A DNA stretch of 5,623 bases from Acidimicrobiaceae bacterium. GTDB lineage: Bacteria; Actinomycetota; Acidimicrobiia; Acidimicrobiales; UBA10347. The notes below the pieces were generated by a model that had not been told where the DNA came from, did not search any database, and saw only the letters and a program-made list of their open reading frames with translations. This document shows, one piece after another, positions 1 to 5,584 of the stretch. The stretch covers positions 179 through 5,801 of the forward strand of contig DNHM01000196.1 in the NCBI GenBank assembly GCA_003485885.1. The letters run 5' to 3'. The translations under genes were made by a program, and so were the position numbers. How positions within the stretch are numbered: position 1 is the stretch's first letter; each line of letters starts with the position of its first letter.

Positions 1-253
1 GTTGAACACCACCTTCACCGCTGCTGACATGCCCCTGTGGGCAACCGGGGTTGGTTCGATGGTGTGCATCCATTCAACCGAGGACCGGCTGGTCGAGCTT
101 CTTTTTCACGCTGCGCTCGACGATGGCCTGTACATCGCCCGGCGGGGATTCATGGCCCTATCTCTGACCATCACCGACGACCATTGCGACGCACTCATCG
201 CCAGCGTCGACAGCTTCCTCACCACTCTCACCGCTCTCACCCCGCATCTGTGA
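1..253 (+). CDS. Class III aminotransferase, C-terminal fragment (GSA aminomutase-like)
   Basis: The reading frame is already open at the left edge (codons begin at base 2) and ends at TGA 251-253, so this is the 3' end of a gene that starts outside the window. The TTG at base 2 is probably an internal Leu. About 83 residues are visible. The pattern GVGSMVCIH, then LVELLFHAALDDGLYIARRGFMALSLTIT and DDHCDALIASVDSFL, is typical of the small C-terminal domain of fold-type I PLP enzymes close to glutamate-1-semialdehyde 2,1-aminomutase: a Gly-rich strand, a helix, the 'GFM-LSL' strand and a last amphipathic helix. The PLP lysine lies upstream and cannot be seen, so transaminase and aminomutase activity cannot be separated. 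Being next to a TSUP exporter and a TauD-like oxygenase, it may handle an amino compound such as an aminosulfonate, but this is inference from context. The family call is fairly secure; the substrate is unknown. Confidence 0.75.
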   Translation, partial: LNTTFTAADMPLWATGVGSMVCIHSTEDRLVELLFHAALDDGLYIARRGFMALSLTITDDHCDALIASVDSFLTTLTALTPHL

Positions 254-305
254 GTCTCGTACCGCGCATACCGCGGTCTGAGGGTCACAGATCCGAGACG
301 ACGAC

Positions 306-1043
306 ATGACCACGTCACAGATCGTGGTTGTCATGGTGTCGGTCATTATTGGCGCAATACTGAAGAGCACCAGCGGCATCGGCATGCCGTTCGTGACCAT
401 CCCCGCTATCTCGTATGTGGCTACGATCGAAGAAGCCGTCGTTGTTGGAGCGCTGCCGAACTTGGCGCTCAACCTTGCCTTGGTTTGGGCGCAACGATCG
501 CACTGGTCACGCACTCGAGACCTTGCTCGCCTCAGCGCGTTCGCGTTCGTCGGCGGCGCAGCTGGCACGTTCCTGCTGGTGTCACTTCCAGAGAAACCAC
601 TGATAGCGGTGCTCATCCTGGTGGTACTCGGTTACGTGGCGCTCAAGCTGGCCTCGCCCGAATTCGAGGTCGGCCCCGAAACGTCACACCGGTGGGCGCC
701 AGTCGTTGGGTCAGCTGCAGGAATCATGCAGGGCGCCGTAGGCATCTCTGGACCGATCGTGGTGTCGTGGGTCCAGAGCCTGCGGCTCGACCGAAACGCG
801 CAGATCCTGGCGGTCACGGTGCTATTCGCCGCAGCGGGCATCTCCCAATTTCCGGTGCTCGTAGCAAGCGGCGAGCTCAAAGGTTTGTGGATCGTCACGC
901 TCGCGGCATGCATCCCTGCGCTAGCGACCATCCCCCTAGGCAGCCGGATCCGAGACCGGCTCAGCTCAGCGGCGTTCGACCAGTTCGTGTTGGCCTTGCT
1001 CGTCTTCTCAGCAATTGGCCTGGCATGGCGAACCTTCGGCTAA
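306..1043 (+). CDS. TauE/SafE-family (TSUP) membrane transporter
   Basis: A 245-residue hydrophobic protein with about eight predicted membrane segments (roughly residues 5-25, 43-62, 74-93, 97-114, 131-153, 165-187, 193-212, 224-243). It has the two-fold repeat of the TSUP family: GIGMPFVTIPAIS in the first half (24-36) and GIMQGAVGISGPIVVSW in the second (139-155), each starting the half after a Gly-rich helix. A charged loop (WAQRSHWSRTRD, 61-72) separates the first pair of helices. Characterised family members export sulfite or sulfoacetate-type anions, but the family is broad, so the substrate is only inferred. The length is normal, on the short side. The ATG at 306 is the first in-frame start after the upstream stop, 52 bp after the aminotransferase gene. 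Its Shine-Dalgarno is weak (GAG at 295-297). It is probably co-transcribed with the aminotransferase and is convergent with the TauD-like gene 35 bp away. Confidence 0.85.
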   Translation: MTTSQIVVVMVSVIIGAILKSTSGIGMPFVTIPAISYVATIEEAVVVGALPNLALNLALVWAQRSHWSRTRDLARLSAFAFVGGAAGTFLLVSLPEKPLIAVLILVVLGYVALKLASPEFEVGPETSHRWAPVVGSAAGIMQGAVGISGPIVVSWVQSLRLDRNAQILAVTVLFAAAGISQFPVLVASGELKGLWIVTLAACIPALATIPLGSRIRDRLSSAAFDQFVLALLVFSAIGLAWRTFG

Positions 1044-1078
1044 CGAGTTATCGGCCCCTCTGACAACAACCAGGAGTG

Positions 1079-1906
1079 TCAAGAAGTGGCGGGAGAGAGT
1101 GCTTCTCCGGCGACGGTGATGCGGTGCATCAGACGACGGTGGCCGGGATAATCGTTGAGCGCCCAATGCCAAGTGCTGCGGTTGTCCCACATAGCGATTG
1201 ACCCAACGTCCCATTGAAACTGGGTGGTGAACTGATACTGACCTACATGTTCGTAGAGGTATTGGAGCAGCGGCGCTGACTCTTCCATTGTCCAGCCCAC
1301 GAAATATCGGGTGAAGGCCAGGTTGACATACAGCAGCTTCCGGCCGGTCTGAGGATGCTGGATCACCACCGGGTGCACAGCATTGCCGACGCCCTCGGGA
1401 TTACCCAGGCGGTCACCCATCTCACGGTTGTATTGCGCTGACTTGCCGAAGACATGTTCATTGCTGTGCACCGCTTCGAGCGACTCGAGGGTCTTCTGAA
1501 GTCCGGGCGAAAGCGCGTCGTAGGCCGCAGCCACGTCGGCGAATCGGGTATCGCCACCAACAGGAGGGACCTCTCGTGCCAGCAGAATCGATCCCCGAGC
1601 AGGGATCTGGTCGTAGGTGTGATCGGTATGCCAGGCGCCACCAATATTGCCCTGCTGATCAGCTTCTTTGAGCACGGTTGCAATCTTCGGGTGGGTTTCC
1701 ACCGGCTTGAAGAACTTGTTCACATCGATCGAAGCGAACCGTTCCGCAAAGGTGATGTGATCATCGGGCGTGAGCTCTTGGTCACGGAAGAACAACACGC
1801 CATGTTCGGCCCATGCGTTGGCCAACTGGGTGGTGGCGTCGTCGTTGAGTTGTCGAACATCAACGTCACTCACCGTGGCGCCGACCCGTTCCGGAGTAAT
1901 CAGCAT
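1079..1906 (-). CDS. TauD/TfdA-family Fe(II)/2-oxoglutarate dioxygenase
   Basis: A 275-residue non-haem iron oxygenase, close to the 283 residues of E. coli TauD. The facial triad is visible: H93-T-D95 in WHTDHTY and H247 in WDNRSTWHW. T120 (GGDT), R258 and R262 (RRLMHR) match TauD T126, R266 and R270; in TauD the first two bind 2-oxoglutarate and R270 binds the taurine sulfonate. The fold should couple 2-oxoglutarate and O2 to hydroxylation next to a heteroatom, releasing sulfite if the substrate is a sulfonate. By-eye alignment puts N63, F66 and G89 where TauD has the taurine contacts H70, Y73 and N95, so the substrate may differ. The ATG at 1906 was chosen because AAGGTGG lies 5 nt upstream and the protein then starts MLITPERVG like its family. 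An ATG 8 codons earlier (1930) lacks proper spacing. It is divergent from the ASCH-like gene and convergent with the exporter. Confidence 0.9.
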   Translation of the reverse strand: MLITPERVGATVSDVDVRQLNDDATTQLANAWAEHGVLFFRDQELTPDDHITFAERFASIDVNKFFKPVETHPKIATVLKEADQQGNIGGAWHTDHTYDQIPARGSILLAREVPPVGGDTRFADVAAAYDALSPGLQKTLESLEAVHSNEHVFGKSAQYNREMGDRLGNPEGVGNAVHPVVIQHPQTGRKLLYVNLAFTRYFVGWTMEESAPLLQYLYEHVGQYQFTTQFQWDVGSIAMWDNRSTWHWALNDYPGHRRLMHRITVAGEALSPATS

Positions 1907-1911
1907 GGACA

Positions 1912-1918
1912 CCACCTT
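1912..1918 (-). promoter_or_regulatory. Shine-Dalgarno of the TauD-like gene
   Basis: Read on the minus strand this is AAGGTGG, 5 nt before the ATG at 1906. It decides the start of the dioxygenase. It lies inside the first copy of the 19-bp-period repeat, so anything binding that repeat would also cover this ribosome site at the DNA level. Confidence 0.65.
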
Positions 1919-1946
1919 AGGTCTGTGCATCCACCGCAGGTCTGTG
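1912..1946. repeat. Two direct copies of CCACCNNAGGTCTGTG, 19 bp apart
   Basis: Copy 1 spans 1912-1927 and copy 2 spans 1931-1946. They match at 14 of 16 positions, differing only at TT versus GC in the middle, with identical CCACC and AGGTCTGTG blocks. The pair sits in the 64-bp space between the divergent TauD-like and ASCH-like genes, just where an operator would be expected. A 19-bp offset is a little under two helical turns. No third copy is visible one period to either side. A regulatory role is inference; a small local duplication would look the same. Confidence 0.5.
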
Positions 1947-1970
1947 TTGATTGTGTGCAAGCATGAACTG

Positions 1971-2546
1971 GTGCTTATCAAACGGGCGGTCCTGGACCAG
2001 ATCGAAGCTGGCGATCTCGACCTCATCTTCCGGAAATGGCGCAAGCCAACCGTGAAGGAAGGCGGTCAACTCCGCACTGCGGTTGGCATGTTGAATATCG
2101 TTGCCGTAGACAAAACCGCCAAGTCGACAATCACCGCAGCCGACGCCAACCGAGCTGGCTTCGTGTCCAAGACGGCACTTCTCACCGAACTCGACAGTCG
2201 CGACGAAGGCGACATCTATCGCATCACCGTTAAACACGGCGGCGTCGATCCCCGGATTGTGCTACGAGAGAATGCAAACCTGAGTGCGGATGACATCGCC
2301 GAGTTGCAGGCCCGGCTGGCTCGACTCGACAAGGTGTCGAAGCGGGGACCGTGGACCACAACGTTTCTCAAACTGCTCGATGCCAATCCACATGTGCGAG
2401 CCCCCGACTTGGCCGAAGGACTCGGGTTGGACAAGCCGACGTTTAAGAACGACGTTCGTAAACTCAAGGGTCTGGGCCTAACCATTAGCTTCTCGCCCGG
2501 CTACGAACTGAGCCCCCGGGGCAAGGCATACCTCGACTCGCTGTAA
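1971..2546 (+). CDS. ASCH-like domain protein with C-terminal winged helix
   Basis: A 191-residue soluble protein. The N-terminal part (about 1-90) begins LIKRAVLDQIEAGDLDLIFRKWRKPTVKEGGQLRTAVG and continues to GDIYRITVKHGG (80-91). This resembles the small basic ASCH/PUA-like proteins of actinobacteria and proteobacteria, a fold linked to RNA or nucleotide-modified ligand binding. A linker helix (105-123) leads to a C-terminal winged-helix-like unit (about 126-190): TTFLKLLDANP, then DLAEGLGLDKPTFKNDVRKLKGLGL as helix-turn-helix, then the wing ISFSPGYELSPRGKAYLDSL. No catalytic residue can be assigned. The GTG at 1971 fits the family's usual N-terminus, but there is no clear Shine-Dalgarno, and GTG at 1953 is possible (six codons longer). 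Longer in-frame extensions run antisense through the dioxygenase and are not real. Regulator or RNA-binding function is inferred only from the folds. Confidence 0.75.
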   Translation: MLIKRAVLDQIEAGDLDLIFRKWRKPTVKEGGQLRTAVGMLNIVAVDKTAKSTITAADANRAGFVSKTALLTELDSRDEGDIYRITVKHGGVDPRIVLRENANLSADDIAELQARLARLDKVSKRGPWTTTFLKLLDANPHVRAPDLAEGLGLDKPTFKNDVRKLKGLGLTISFSPGYELSPRGKAYLDSL

Positions 2547-2554
2547 TCCCCCTG

Positions 2555-2600
2555 CCCAGGTGTCAGCCCAGCGTTGTCCGCGTCACCTGGGGTCAGACCC
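2555..2600. repeat. Compound inverted repeat in intergenic region (REP-like or terminator-like)
   Basis: CCCAGGTG (2555-2562) and CACCTGGG (2584-2591) form a perfect 8-bp inverted repeat around a 21-nt loop. The right arm runs into a second palindrome, GGGTC-A-GACCC (2590-2600). The left arm runs into GGTGTCAGCCC (2559-2569), a degenerate version of that second motif. It starts 8 bp after the ASCH-like stop codon. There is no T-tract after either stem, so a classic intrinsic terminator is not well supported. The nested palindromes look more like a decayed short interspersed palindromic repeat. Copy number in the genome cannot be judged from this window. Confidence 0.45.
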
Positions 2601-2636
2601 TGCGTGTGCTTCTGGACCGACGGCAGCGGCCGTGAG

Positions 2637-2642
2637 TAGGGT
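2637..2642 (+). promoter_or_regulatory. Possible -10 box (TAGGGT) for the downstream operon
   Basis: TAGGGT fits the TANNNT pattern of actinobacterial -10 elements and lies 36 bp before the ATG at 2673, in the only substantial non-coding stretch upstream of the VOC remnant, methyltransferase and thioredoxin-fusion genes. No convincing -35 box is visible; a second GTAGGGG follows closely. This is a weak call, based on position and one hexamer. Confidence 0.25.
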
Positions 2643-2662
2643 CGTAGGGGTACGAGCCCAAC

Positions 2663-2669
2663 GGGGGGA
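2663..2669 (+). promoter_or_regulatory. Shine-Dalgarno of the truncated VOC reading frame
   Basis: GGGGGGA ends 3 nt before the ATG at 2673 and is the strongest purine-rich ribosome site on the plus strand of this window. The methyltransferase start at 2833 has none of its own, so this site probably serves the downstream genes through translational coupling. Confidence 0.5.
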
Positions 2670-2672
2670 TCC

Positions 2673-2831
2673 ATGATTGACGGCTTCCATACGATCATCT
2701 ACTCAGATGATCCTGTCGCTACTCGAGCGATCCTTCACGACGTTGCGCAGTGGTCTTCGATCGATGCTGGCGACGGCTGGCCCATGCTCTACCAAGCGCG
2801 CCCCGAGCTCGCCCATCAAGTCGTTGACTGA
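2673..2831 (+). pseudogene. Truncated VOC/glyoxalase-family protein, N-terminal remnant
   Basis: A 52-codon frame from ATG 2673 to TGA 2829-2831. It reads MIDGFHTIIYSDDPVATRAILHD, then VAQWSSIDAGDGWPMLY and PELAH. This matches the first beta-alpha-beta-beta unit of vicinal oxygen chelate proteins of the kind that start 'MI.G.H.IIYS.D...TRAF..DVLG....DAG.GWLIF..PP.EL..H', which are normally about 120 residues. H6 occupies the place of the usual first metal ligand. The second half of the fold is missing: the frame stops right after the 'PPAELAVH'-like segment, and 1 nt later the methyltransferase begins. It is most simply a gene that lost its 3' end by deletion. A conserved small leader-like peptide retained for coupling is possible because the Shine-Dalgarno is intact. 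The family likeness is from memory of the pattern, not from a search. Confidence 0.55.
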
Positions 2832-2832
2832 C

Positions 2833-3465
2833 ATGGGCCAGGGCCTTGCTGCCGAATCAGACGCATCCCCTACAGACATCGCCGCGTACTACGACGCGTG
2901 GGCCGCGAACGACTACGACGCCGACGTAACCAGCTGGGGTTATGACGCTCCCGAGCGGGTCGCGACCATGGTCGCCAAACGTCTCCAGGAACAACCAGGT
3001 CAGGTACTCGACGCGGGCTGCGGCACCGGCCGAGTCGGGGCGGCACTCCAAGCGCTCAGCGTCAAAGATGTCATCGGTGGCGACTTCACGCCTGCAAGTG
3101 TCGAAGCTGCACGCCGCCGCAACGTTTACCGAAGCGTCGAACACCTCGATCTGAACGAACAGCTTGGGTTCGACGACAACCAGTTCGCGGCAGTCGTCAG
3201 CGTGGGCGTGTTCTCATATCTCACCGATACGAGCGCCACGATCACCGAGCTGCTTCGGATCACGAAACCGGGCGGTGTGGTCATCTTCACCCAGCGCACC
3301 GATCTGTGGGCCGAGCGCGACTGCACATCACTTATCGACTCGTTTGTCGCCGCTGGTGCGTGCAGTGCAGACATATCCGACCCATCGCCGTATCTGCCGG
3401 GCCACACCGACTTCGGCACCGACATCGGCATCATCTACACAACACTGACGGTACAGAAATCATGA
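2833..3465 (+). CDS. Class I SAM-dependent methyltransferase, METTL27/WBSCR27-like
   Basis: A 210-residue cytosolic methyltransferase. Order of parts: N-terminal helix IAAYYDAWAANDYDADV (16-32) with WGYDAPERVA (35-44), typical of METTL27-like enzymes; motif I VLDAGCGTGRVG (58-69) for SAM binding; D84 in GGDFTP at the end of strand 2; HLDLNEQLGF (104-113); the VVSVGVFSYL strand (121-130); and KPGGVVIFTQR (145-155). The methyl acceptor is unknown. The ATG at 2833 was chosen because it precedes the normal family N-terminus; the frame stays open upstream to 2677, but that stretch is out of phase with the VOC remnant and does not look like this family. There is no Shine-Dalgarno, and the start is 1 nt after the VOC remnant's TGA, so translation is probably coupled. 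Its stop overlaps the next start as ATGA (3462-3465), giving a tight operon. Confidence 0.88.
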   Translation: MGQGLAAESDASPTDIAAYYDAWAANDYDADVTSWGYDAPERVATMVAKRLQEQPGQVLDAGCGTGRVGAALQALSVKDVIGGDFTPASVEAARRRNVYRSVEHLDLNEQLGFDDNQFAAVVSVGVFSYLTDTSATITELLRITKPGGVVIFTQRTDLWAERDCTSLIDSFVAAGACSADISDPSPYLPGHTDFGTDIGIIYTTLTVQKS

Positions 3466-4895
3466 CCACGAAACCGACCCTCGCCGATGGCCTGCATCTC
3501 ATCGTGAAACGAGATTGCCCAACCTGCGTTCTGATCGAACCAGCCATTGCGCAGCTCGCAGCCACGAGTCAGCCGCTCACCGTGTACAGCCAGGACGACC
3601 CGAGCTTTCCCGAGGCTGTCGACGCCGTCGATGACGGCAACCTTTTCGTCTCCTGGCATCACCAGATTGAGACGGTGCCAACATTGCTGCGCATCGAGGC
3701 GGGTATGGAGACAAGCCGAATCGTCGGCTGGGAACGGTCGCAATGGGAGACCTTCACCGACCAGCAAGATCTTGCGCCCGAGATTGCTGGGTACGCCCCA
3801 GGTTGTGGGTCGCTCTCGGTAGACCCCGACATCGTCGACGAGCTGGCGTTCCGGTTCGGAGCCTCGCCGCTGCGGCAACGGCGAGTCGAGTTTGCGGTCG
3901 CCGAAGACGACGTCGAAGCAATGTACGAACGCGGTTGGACCGATGGACTTCCTGTCGTTGCCCCAACCGAGGCACGAGTGCTCCGCATGCTCGAAGGCAC
4001 CAGCCGAGACCCCCAAGAAATGGTGGCGATTATTCCACCGCTGCTCGAACCAGCGACCGTGGAACAGGTTGCTATCAACGCGGTTATGGCTGGCTGCAAA
4101 CCCGAGTACTTCCCGGTCGTCCTTGCTGCGGTCGAAGCTGCCTGCACCGACCAGTTCAACATCCATGGCTTGTTGTGCACCTTGTGGTTCTCCGGACCTG
4201 TCGTCATCGTGAACGGACCTATTCGACACGAGATTGGTTTGAACTCGGGCAAGAACGCGCTCGGTCAAGGCACTCGGGCCAATGCCACGATCGGGCGGGC
4301 GCTTCAGCTGGTGATCCGCAATTTGGGCGGCGGCAAACCTGGCGACGATGGCATTGACCGCTCCGCCCTGGGTGCACCGTCCAAGGTCGGTTGGTGTTTC
4401 GCCGAAGACGAAGAAAATCTGCCGGAGGGATGGCCGTCACTTGCTGTCGAACAAGGCTTCGCACCTACCGATTCGACCGTGACACTTTTCGCAGGACACG
4501 GACCCAGCGGCGCCGTCGATCAGACGTCACGCACACCCGAAGACCTGATCCGTTCGCTTGCGGGGCGACTGATCGCCACCGGGCATCCGCATCAACGAAG
4601 CGAAGCCATGCTGGTTATGACTCCCGAACATCAACGGGTATTCGCCGATGCAGGATGGTCGAAGCAACGCTTTCGCGACGAACTCGACCCGCTGCTGGTC
4701 ATCGACCCATCGGTTGCCCTCCCCGGGATAGCCGGCGAATCGGAGCAGGCAAGCGCCGGTGTCCCAAAGTTCCGCCCCGGATCACTCATGATCGTGCGAG
4801 CTGGCGGCGACGCTGGTGCCTTCTCGGCCATCATCGAAGGGTGGATCGGCGGCCGTATGGGCAGCGAACCAATCACCCACAAGATCGAGCGTTAA
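3462..4895 (+). CDS. Thioredoxin-like domain fused to a large conserved domain of unknown function
   Basis: A 477-residue protein without signal peptide or membrane segments, so cytosolic. Residues 1-100 look like a thioredoxin fold: LHLIVKRDCPTCVLIEP with the CPTC redox motif at 19-22, and TVPTLLRI with a putative cis-Pro at P73. A short link holds PGCGSLSVDPD (C115). The rest (about 140-477) is one conserved domain: RGWTDGLPVV (157-166), VEQVAINAVMAGCKPEYFPVV (200-220, C212), GPVVIVNGPIRHEIGLNSG (245-263), RANATIGRALQLVIRNLGG (272-290), WCFAEDEE (311-318, C312), GFAPTDSTVTLF (332-343), GWSKQRF (398-404) and KFRPGSLMIVRAGG (436-449). I recognise this as a recurring actinobacterial/proteobacterial family, usually annotated just 'thioredoxin family protein', whose reaction I cannot name. 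The start is set by the 4-nt ATGA overlap with the methyltransferase. All cysteines seen are TGC or TGT, not TGA. Confidence 0.85.
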   Translation: MTTKPTLADGLHLIVKRDCPTCVLIEPAIAQLAATSQPLTVYSQDDPSFPEAVDAVDDGNLFVSWHHQIETVPTLLRIEAGMETSRIVGWERSQWETFTDQQDLAPEIAGYAPGCGSLSVDPDIVDELAFRFGASPLRQRRVEFAVAEDDVEAMYERGWTDGLPVVAPTEARVLRMLEGTSRDPQEMVAIIPPLLEPATVEQVAINAVMAGCKPEYFPVVLAAVEAACTDQFNIHGLLCTLWFSGPVVIVNGPIRHEIGLNSGKNALGQGTRANATIGRALQLVIRNLGGGKPGDDGIDRSALGAPSKVGWCFAEDEENLPEGWPSLAVEQGFAPTDSTVTLFAGHGPSGAVDQTSRTPEDLIRSLAGRLIATGHPHQRSEAMLVMTPEHQRVFADAGWSKQRFRDELDPLLVIDPSVALPGIAGESEQASAGVPKFRPGSLMIVRAGGDAGAFSAIIEGWIGGRMGSEPITHKIER

Positions 4896-4905
4896 GACCA
4901 GCCGT

Positions 4906-4941
4906 AGGGAAGGCATCGATACTCCCTGCGTCGCGACGTCG
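4906..4941. other. Short palindromes upstream of the flavoprotein gene
   Basis: The 65-bp gap holds a 5-bp inverted repeat, AGGGA (4906-4910) and TCCCT (4923-4927), followed by overlapping palindromes CGTCGCGACG (4929-4938) and CGACGTCG (4934-4941). They could be an operator for the flavoprotein gene, but CG-rich palindromes of this size arise by chance in GC-rich DNA. No T-tract follows, so a terminator is unlikely. Confidence 0.2.
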
Positions 4942-4960
4942 GGTCTGCGAGCATCAGAGT

Positions 4961-5584
4961 GTGAGCCAAACCAAACAGACCGTTACGTCGATCGAACAGC
5001 TCGAAACCTTGTACACGCAAGTCAACCCGAACAGTTTGGCCAAGGAAAGCCCGGTTATTCTGGCCGAGTACCGAACGCTGATTGAGGCATCGCCATTCGT
5101 AGCGTTGGCCACTGTTGGCCCGAGCGGCATGGATTGTTCACCCCGCGGTGATCGGCCCCAGGCGGTACATGTTGTCGATGAAACCACCCTGCACCTACCG
5201 GACCGTCGGGGCAACAATCGCATGGACAGCTTGCGCAACATTGTGGAAGATGGGCGAGTCGCACTGTTATGGCTCACACCCGGCATCACCGAGTGCATGC
5301 GAGTGAACGGCCGAGCAGTGCTCCGTTGCGACGATGCCGTTCGAGAGCTCTACCCGATGCAAAACAAGTTGCCAGCCACAGTCATCGAGGTCACGGTCGA
5401 ATCGGTCTACTTCCAATGTGCTCGGGCGGTGAAGCGAGCAGAGCTGTGGAATCCTGATGTGCAGGTGAGTCGAGACTCGCTGCCCTCACCCGGTGAGATC
5501 ATGGCCGCTATCACCGACGGCGAGTTCGACGGTCAGACCTACGACAACGAGCTTGAAGACCGTCAAGCCGAGACGCTGTATTAA
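4961..5584 (+). CDS. Pyridoxamine 5'-phosphate oxidase-fold flavoprotein, MSMEG_1061-like
   Basis: A 207-residue split-barrel protein. Visible parts: an N-terminal helix up to about 40; SPFVALATVGPSGMDCSPRGDRP (44-66), with the CSPRGD turn; the FMN-phosphate-binding stretch LHLPDRRGNNRMDSLRNI (77-94); VALLWLTPG and MRVNGRAVL (113-121), strands of the barrel; and YFQCARAVKRAELW (150-163), which is characteristic of the MSMEG_1061 subfamily. Members of this fold bind FMN or F420 and reduce or oxidise small molecules; the physiological substrate of this subfamily is not known to me. The GTG at 4961 was chosen because the family N-terminus begins about there and all upstream in-frame sequence overlaps the previous gene in another frame. 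The ribosome site is weak. It lies 65 bp after the thioredoxin-fusion gene and probably has its own promoter. Confidence 0.88.
   Translation: MSQTKQTVTSIEQLETLYTQVNPNSLAKESPVILAEYRTLIEASPFVALATVGPSGMDCSPRGDRPQAVHVVDETTLHLPDRRGNNRMDSLRNIVEDGRVALLWLTPGITECMRVNGRAVLRCDDAVRELYPMQNKLPATVIEVTVESVYFQCARAVKRAELWNPDVQVSRDSLPSPGEIMAAITDGEFDGQTYDNELEDRQAETLY

Noticed and set aside
158..616. 152-codon minus-strand open frame across the aminotransferase end and exporter start
   Set aside because: It is antisense to two supported genes, has low-complexity Thr/Met/Ser composition and no recognisable fold.
1044..1078. Bidirectional terminator between exporter and dioxygenase
   Set aside because: The 35-nt gap shows no stem of useful length and no T-tract.
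1770..1970. Longer N-terminus for the ASCH-like protein
   Set aside because: Most of it runs antisense through the dioxygenase gene and does not resemble the family N-terminus.
2677..2832. TTG-started 52-residue extension of the methyltransferase
   Set aside because: The Ser/Arg-rich product is the shadow of the VOC-like frame in another phase; methyltransferase homology begins after 2833.
3804..3812. Selenocysteine at the GCGS motif of the fusion protein
   Set aside because: The codon is TGT (Cys) and no in-frame TGA occurs in the gene.
3435..4268. 277-codon minus-strand open frame opposite the thioredoxin-fusion gene
   Set aside because: It is antisense to a clearly conserved protein, its product has no recognisable domain, and long antisense frames are expected opposite GC-rich genes.
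4391..4960. 190-codon N-terminal extension of the flavoprotein frame
   Set aside because: It overlaps the fusion gene out of frame and reads as an Arg-rich shadow; the flavoprotein family starts near 4961.
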